Source of the DNA: Candidatus Krumholzibacteriia bacterium
GTDB lineage: Bacteria; Krumholzibacteriota; Krumholzibacteriia; G020349025
Direction of reading: 5' to 3'
DNA: 10,215 bases
NCBI GenBank assembly: GCA_035649275.1
Contig: DASRJW010000126.1
Coordinates: 1 to 10,215, forward strand
This document shows, one piece after another, positions 6,113 through 10,215 of this stretch (position 1 is its first letter; each line of letters opens with the position of its first letter). The notes beneath the pieces are model-generated. The model was not told the DNA's origin, searched no databases, and saw only the letters and a program-made list of their open reading frames with translations. The translations under genes were made by a program, and so were the position numbers.

Positions 6113-8690
6113 CCACGATGCTGCTCTTGACGAGCTTGCCGCGGCGCTCGCCATCCGGCGTCAGCAAGCGATAGAAGTACACGCCGGGAACGACACCCTC
6201 GCCACCCTCATCCCGGCCATCCCACTGCAGGTGCTGCATCCCCGGGAGCAGGCCGGGGGCGAGCAGCGTGCGCAGCCGCCGGCCACGCACGTCGAAGAGC
6301 TCGAGCCGCACCGCGCCAGCGCGCTGCAAGCCGAAGCGGAAATGGGTGCCGTCTTGGAAAGGATTGGGGAACACCCAGTCGCCGCTGCCTGCCTCGCTCC
6401 ACGGTGCATCCACCGGCAGATCGGAACCGCCGACGAGCTCGAGCTCGATGCGCAAGGTCACATCGTTGCTCCCCAGCGTATTGTTGAGCCCGACGACGGC
6501 GAGGACGTTCTGCCCCTCCTGGAGCAGCGCCAGCGTGGCGGGGGTGGTGATCTCCTGGCGCTCGAAAGAGTGGATCGCCTCGTGGGAGCTGGTGGCGAGG
6601 CTGGTGTTGGTGATCGTCGCCGGCGCCCCCCGGTCGAAAATGCGGGTCCCGTTCAGGTAGACGGCGAAGCCGTCATCGTAGTCGTAGAGGATCGCGATCC
6701 GGGTCACCGACTGCACTTCGTACACCGTGAAGGCGCGCCGCGTGTACACGGTAGCGTAGTTGTTCTGCATGTCCGTGAGCACGGTGGCGTCGTCGCTGTC
6801 GCCGAAGCCGAAGCCGCTCGCCCCCTGGAGCCAGGAGGAATCGTTGAAGCCGAGGTTGGCCCAGGTGCTCCCGGGGTTGGTCGTGCCCTTGAAATAGCGC
6901 CAGATGCTGCCGATGGCGATCACCTTCCGCACCGTGCCGGTGGCGGTGATGTTCCAGCTCTGCTGGACGAAGCCGGAGCTGTTCGTGGCCCGCAGCGTGA
7001 CGGCGAAGCTCTGCTCCGCCGTCGGGATCCCGGTGACGATGCCGTTGGCGCTGTTGACGATGAGCCAAGCCGGCGCCTGCGTCAGGCTCCAGGTGATCGG
7101 CCCCGGGCCGGTGGCGGTGGGGACATAGACGTACTGGGAGCCGAGGCTCGCGGTGAGCGACGGTGAGGAGGTGATGACCGGCAGGTTGAGCGGCGGCGGC
7201 AGGTCCACGAGCCGCTCGATGCGTCCCAGCGACGGAGCGCCGGAGTTGTGCACAAGGTAGAGCAGCCAGTGTCCCGGCGGCGCTGCCTCGTGGTCGTTCG
7301 GCGCCGCCACGCGGACGTTCCCCACATGGGGGAGGAACCCGAGCGAGAGAGCGCGCTGGTCGGCGTTGAAGCCGGCGCTCACCGTGCCGGCTCGTACCAG
7401 CCACACAGCGGCGATGGAATCGTCCGGCGTGTTGACCGTGAGGCTGTCGCCATACACCATCGAGTCCGCCACCGCGGTGATCAGCGGACGGGCGCCTTTG
7501 AACAGATACGGCGGGGAGAAGATCTCCGCGTTCGCGTGCAATTCCGAGCCCGCCTCACCCGTACCGCCACCGGCCACCAGCACCCGCGCGTCCGGGAGCA
7601 GCAGCGCCACCGAGCCGTTCCGCCGCGGCACCGCCATGGAATCGAGATCCGTCCAGGTTTCCAGCACCGGGTTGAAGCGCTCCGCGGCGTAGACGGCGTA
7701 TTGCAGCTCGTCCCCCATCAACGTGCCCCCGGTGACGAGCACGCTGCCGTCGGCCAGGATGGTGGCCTGATGGTGACGACGCGCCGCGGACATGGAGGCG
7801 GTGGCCCTCCAGCCCAGGCCATTGCTGAGGTCGATGATCTCGCAGGTCGGTGTGGCCGGGCTGCGCCCGCCGAGGCTCATGACCCGGTCGGTCACTCCCG
7901 GAACGAGCACGGCGGTGCCGCCGTCGCGCGCGCCGAACAGCATGTCGCTCACCACGCTCCAGTCGCCGTTCCCGGTCACGTCCAGGAGTCGCGTGGTGCG
8001 CTCGGGGCCAGCCACGGCCACCATGCCGTTCGCGAGCAGGAAGCACCAGGGGCGGCGCGGCAGCGAGCGCGACGCATTCGTGAGCCCCACCCAGTTCGAG
8101 CCGGGCTGCGCCAGCTCCGGCACCGCCGCGGCCGCGTTGGGGGCCACGTCGCCCGCCACCGCCAGAGCGCGGCCATCGCCGAGGAGCACCGCGGTCGCCT
8201 CGTCGCGCCCCGTGATCAAGGTCGGCAAGGACTGCCACACATTGCCGATGACGTTGTAGCGCCACACCGTCGCGAGACCCGAATCCGTGGGCGCGACGCC
8301 GCCGAGAAGGATCAGCCGTCCATCTTTGAGGTTCGCTTGCGCCATCCCGCCCGGTAGGGCGCCCGGGGCCGCCGCGCTGGCGAAGGTGCCATTCGCCGGG
8401 TTCCAGATCTGCGGCAGGGCGCCGAGATCGTTCCAAAGGAGAACGCGGCCATCGCGCAGGAGCGCCGCGTGGGAAGCCGCGAAAGGAAACGCGATCGGCG
8501 CGCCCCACTGTCCGACGCTCCCCGGCTGCGCCGCCGCCGGCACGGTTCCCACGGCAAGGGGGGCGCCGAAGCCGACCAGGGCGAGGAGGAGGCGAGCGAA
8601 AGGAGTTGCCGCGCCGCGACGGCGCCACGGCAGCGGGCCGGGCCAAGCCGCCGCCAGGCGGGGGCACCACTGGTGTGAGGCGAGAAGCAT
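6105..8690 (-). CDS. Secreted galactose-oxidase-like kelch multidomain protein with FlgD/T9SS-like C-terminal domain; probably not a copper oxidase
   Basis: 861 residues from the ATG at 8690. The signal peptide has RRR at 23-25, a hydrophobic core about 31-50 and cleavage after AAA near 54. Residues 58-388 form a kelch/galactose-oxidase propeller, opening with SVGQWGAPIAFP and carrying repeated DGR-VxxxGG blade motifs. Residues 389-498 are the galactose-oxidase early-set domain (NAEIFSPPYLFKGARPLI; later PGHWLLYLVHNSGAPS). Residues about 501-583 are a putative Ig domain (ITSSPSLTA, TGIPT). Residues 586-753 resemble the beta-sandwich found in cell-surface proteins (W-Y-F-KG, FNDSSW, YDYDDGFAVYLNG). 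Residues 769-861 are a FlgD-like sorting domain (WVFPNPF, LELFDVRGRRLRTL, GVYFYRLLTPDG). Compared with fungal galactose oxidase, the copper ligands and cofactor Cys appear replaced, so oxidase activity is unlikely. It is probably surface-attached or secreted. No ribosome binding site is evident; a farther TTG at 8777 lies at the predicted transcription start and is disfavoured. Confidence 0.85.
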   Translation of the reverse strand: MLLASHQWCPRLAAAWPGPLPWRRRGAATPFARLLLALVGFGAPLAVGTVPAAAQPGSVGQWGAPIAFPFAASHAALLRDGRVLLWNDLGALPQIWNPANGTFASAAAPGALPGGMAQANLKDGRLILLGGVAPTDSGLATVWRYNVIGNVWQSLPTLITGRDEATAVLLGDGRALAVAGDVAPNAAAAVPELAQPGSNWVGLTNASRSLPRRPWCFLLANGMVAVAGPERTTRLLDVTGNGDWSVVSDMLFGARDGGTAVLVPGVTDRVMSLGGRSPATPTCEIIDLSNGLGWRATASMSAARRHHQATILADGSVLVTGGTLMGDELQYAVYAAERFNPVLETWTDLDSMAVPRRNGSVALLLPDARVLVAGGGTGEAGSELHANAEIFSPPYLFKGARPLITAVADSMVYGDSLTVNTPDDSIAAVWLVRAGTVSAGFNADQRALSLGFLPHVGNVRVAAPNDHEAAPPGHWLLYLVHNSGAPSLGRIERLVDLPPPLNLPVITSSPSLTASLGSQYVYVPTATGPGPITWSLTQAPAWLIVNSANGIVTGIPTAEQSFAVTLRATNSSGFVQQSWNITATGTVRKVIAIGSIWRYFKGTTNPGSTWANLGFNDSSWLQGASGFGFGDSDDATVLTDMQNNYATVYTRRAFTVYEVQSVTRIAILYDYDDGFAVYLNGTRIFDRGAPATITNTSLATSSHEAIHSFERQEITTPATLALLQEGQNVLAVVGLNNTLGSNDVTLRIELELVGGSDLPVDAPWSEAGSGDWVFPNPFQDGTHFRFGLQRAGAVRLELFDVRGRRLRTLLAPGLLPGMQHLQWDGRDEGGEGVVPGVYFYRLLTPDGERRGKLVKSSIVAR

Positions 8691-8778
8691 CGTCGAGGCG
8701 CCCGCGTCTTCAAGAATCCAGGGATCAGGAACGAGATCAGGCCCGACCGGGCCAGGACCCGCGGGAAGGCGTCCCAAG

Positions 8779-8808
8779 ATGGTAGCCGCGCCACCAGGTC
8801 AGGGTCAA
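8779..8808 (-). promoter_or_regulatory. Candidate sigma70-type promoter of the kelch gene
   Basis: On the minus strand TTGACC (plus-strand 8803-8808, five of six to consensus) is followed after 18 bases by TACCAT (8779-8784, four of six). Transcription would start near 8772, about 80 bases before the ATG at 8690, which argues for that start over the upstream TTG at 8777. Confidence 0.45.
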
Positions 8809-8836
8809 CGCCCCCAGCCCCCGCCCCTGCAGATGC

Positions 8837-8856
8837 TAACCTGCCGGCGGGAGGGG
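8837..8856 (+). promoter_or_regulatory. Ribosome binding site and possible -10 of the family 4 glycosyltransferase gene
   Basis: GGGAGGGG at 8849-8856 lies 8 bases before the TTG at 8865 and is the reason for choosing that codon as the start. TGCTAACCT just upstream ends in a -10-like TAACCT (8837-8842) similar to the string before lnt, but no -35 is visible, so the promoter part is weak. The remainder of the 174-base gap (8691-8864) shows only the minus-strand promoter of the kelch gene. Confidence 0.45.
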
Positions 8857-8864
8857 ATCTCCTC

Positions 8865-9917
8865 TTGCCCCACACCGACGGCAGGCTCGATTTCGGCGTG
8901 CTGCTCCCCCACGTGCACGTCTTCGGCGGCGTGCGGCGCTTCCTCGAGATCGGCAATGTCCTGGTGGCGCGCGGGCATCGCTATGTCCTCTACCACCCCG
9001 AGGGCGCCCCGCCCACCTGGATGGAGTACCGCGGCGAGGTCCAGCCGCTGAGCGCGCTCGCTGCCCAGCGTCACGCCGTGCTGCTCACGGCGTCCCCGGA
9101 GCTCATCGAGCCCTTCGCGGCGGCGACCGCTCGCCTCAAGTTGTTCTACTGCGTACACAAGAATCTTCCGGGGGGCGCGATCGCCCGCCATCGGGGCTGG
9201 ACCTTGCTGGCGAATTCCAGCGGCCTCGGCCAGCGCCTGTGGCGGCGCTATCGCGTGCACGCCGAGCCCGCCATCGGCGGCGTCGACATCCATCGCTTCC
9301 AGCCGCGGCAGACGCCGCGCGCCGCTCCCGAACCGTTCCGCGTCCTCGTCTTCGGCCGCTGGGCGCGAGCCGGCAAGGGCGCCGGCCTGGCCGTGCGCGC
9401 CGTCGAAGGCCTGGCGACGGCGCTACGGCACCGGGCTCCGGCATGGGCCGGCACCCTGGCGCATCCGGTGCAGCTCGTGCTCTTCGATCATGCGGTGCCG
9501 GGAGGCGCGGAGAACCCAGCGTCGCAGCTGCAATGCACCGTTCCCCACGAATTCCACTGGAACCGCGCGCAAGACGAGCTGGCGCGTTTGTACGCGAGCT
9601 GCGACCTCTTCCTCTCGGCGGAACGTCGCGCCGGCTGGAACAACACGGTGGCGGAGGCCATGGCGAGCGGCGTGCCCGTGGTCTGCACCCGTGCCGGCAC
9701 CGAGGATCTGGCGGCGCACGGCGAAACCGCCCTCGTCGTCCGCCTGCGGCATCCCTTCTTCTTTCGCCGCGCCCTGCTCGCGCTCTGCCGCGACCAGGCC
9801 CTGCGCGAGCGTCTGGCCCGGCAAGGCAGGGCGCAGGCGGAGCGCTACTCCTGGGATCACGTCGCCGATCGCATCGAGGCGGTGTCGCGGGCGCGCCTGG
9901 CGTCCGCAGGTGCCTGA
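8865..9917 (+). CDS. Glycosyltransferase, family 4 (GT-B fold)
   Basis: 350 residues, typical for a GT4 enzyme, which transfers a sugar from a nucleotide-sugar donor, here probably onto a cell-surface glycan at the cytoplasmic side of the inner membrane. The N-domain begins LDFGVLLPHVHVFGGVRRF at 8-26, with the glycine-rich acceptor-side loop. IGGVDIHRFQP at 137-147 is the usual domain-linker segment, RVLVFGRWARAGKG at 159-172 opens the donor domain, and AGWNNTVAEAMASGVPVVCT at 256-275 followed by GTEDLAAHGETALVV is the donor-binding region. The classical E-x7-E motif is partly altered: E264 is present, but the first position is A256. No transmembrane helix is seen. The TTG start is supported by a strong upstream ribosome binding site. 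Its 3' end is 4 bases from the convergent family 2 glycosyltransferase. Donor and acceptor sugars cannot be read. Confidence 0.88.
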   Translation: MPHTDGRLDFGVLLPHVHVFGGVRRFLEIGNVLVARGHRYVLYHPEGAPPTWMEYRGEVQPLSALAAQRHAVLLTASPELIEPFAAATARLKLFYCVHKNLPGGAIARHRGWTLLANSSGLGQRLWRRYRVHAEPAIGGVDIHRFQPRQTPRAAPEPFRVLVFGRWARAGKGAGLAVRAVEGLATALRHRAPAWAGTLAHPVQLVLFDHAVPGGAENPASQLQCTVPHEFHWNRAQDELARLYASCDLFLSAERRAGWNNTVAEAMASGVPVVCTRAGTEDLAAHGETALVVRLRHPFFFRRALLALCRDQALRERLARQGRAQAERYSWDHVADRIEAVSRARLASAGA

Positions 9918-9921
9918 GGTT

Positions 9922-10215
9922 TCAAGGCGGCGGTGCTTCGCTCTGGTCGCGGCGCCGCAGCTCGTAGAGCTTGGCGTAGCGGAGGAAGACGTAAGTGCCG
10001 TGCAGGGCGGCGACGACGAGTCCAGGGATGCCGTCGCGGAAGCCGCGACGCAGCAGGTAGACGCGCAGGAACTCCAGCGGTGGCCGCAACACCAAGCCGG
10101 GGAGGACGCTGCGGGCTCCTGCTTCGTGCATCTGCATCGCCGCCAGACTGGTCAGGCCATCGATCTTGCCCAGGTGATGGCCGATGTCGCGGTACGAGTA
10201 GTGCAGGAGATCGTG
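9922..10215 (-). CDS. Family 2 glycosyltransferase, WaaE/KdtX-like, C-terminal part only
   Basis: Only the last 97 residues are in the window; the catalytic GT-A domain with its DxD motif lies beyond the right edge. The visible part reads HDLLHYSYRDIGHHLGKID, then PLEFLRVYLLRRGFRDGIPGL and a final KLYELRRR, which is the characteristic C-terminal region of the WaaE/KdtX-type glycosyltransferases acting in lipopolysaccharide inner-core assembly: a helical pair with an RGFxDG turn and a closing KLxEL. The enzyme is probably membrane-associated at the cytoplasmic face. It converges on the family 4 glycosyltransferase with a 4-base gap, so the two are not cotranscribed, but together they suggest a surface-polysaccharide locus extending to the right. 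The frame is open from the edge to the TGA at 9922. Confidence 0.8.
   Translation of the reverse strand, partial: HDLLHYSYRDIGHHLGKIDGLTSLAAMQMHEAGARSVLPGLVLRPPLEFLRVYLLRRGFRDGIPGLVVAALHGTYVFLRYAKLYELRRRDQSEAPPP

Noticed and set aside
7248-8357. 369-codon plus-strand open frame and several shorter ones opposite the kelch gene
   Set aside because: They lie fully within the kelch coding region, lack domains, and are rich in Arg, His and Gly like other antisense shadows.
6105-8690. Annotation of the kelch protein as an active galactose or glyoxal oxidase
   Set aside because: All copper-ligand positions and the cross-linking cysteine appear substituted, so only the fold can be claimed.
1-10215. 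CRISPR array, tRNA, insertion sequence or defence system
   Set aside because: No regularly spaced repeats, cloverleaf-like sequence, transposase, inverted terminal repeats or defence-family motifs were found on either strand.

Overview
The window is GC-rich DNA (roughly two thirds G+C by eye) from a didermic bacterium. Evidence for an outer membrane is an apolipoprotein N-acyltransferase (Lnt), secreted proteins, and the tail of a WaaE/KdtX-like family 2 glycosyltransferase of the lipopolysaccharide-core type. A secreted kelch protein ending in a FlgD-like / type IX-like C-terminal domain, together with an NHL/6-bladed propeller and a TMTC-like TPR membrane protein, is the gene style of high-GC FCB-related lineages such as Candidatus Eisenbacteria or Krumholzibacteriota. 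That placement is an inference from protein style, not from a marker gene.

Layout. (1) 1-1007, minus: exported 6-bladed beta-propeller, cut by the left edge, with a candidate promoter just upstream. (2) 1224-2882, minus: multi-pass GT-C/TMTC-like membrane protein with four exact 34-residue TPRs. (3) 2915-4465, minus: Lnt, 32 bases upstream of (2) and probably cotranscribed with it. (4) 4466-4863: 398-base divergent gap with a weak promoter and a 14-bp direct repeat. (5) 4864-6081, plus: acyl-CoA dehydrogenase. (6) 6105-8690, minus: secreted galactose-oxidase-like multidomain protein, convergent with (5), the two stop codons sitting in a 17-bp tandem duplication. (7) 8691-8864: divergent gap with a plausible sigma70-type promoter for (6). 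(8) 8865-9917, plus: family 4 glycosyltransferase. (9) 9922-10215, minus: C-terminal part of a family 2 glycosyltransferase, cut by the right edge.

Functionally the window is mostly cell-envelope genes: lipoprotein maturation (Lnt), a probable polyprenyl-sugar-dependent glycosyltransferase, two exported propeller proteins, and two sugar transferases that probably belong to a surface-glycan locus continuing to the right. The acyl-CoA dehydrogenase is an ordinary metabolic gene without obvious partners here. I see no mobile element, CRISPR array, tRNA, rRNA or defence system. The most unusual item is the galactose-oxidase-like protein: it keeps the propeller plus early-set architecture but appears to have lost every copper ligand and the cofactor cysteine, suggesting a non-catalytic surface protein.
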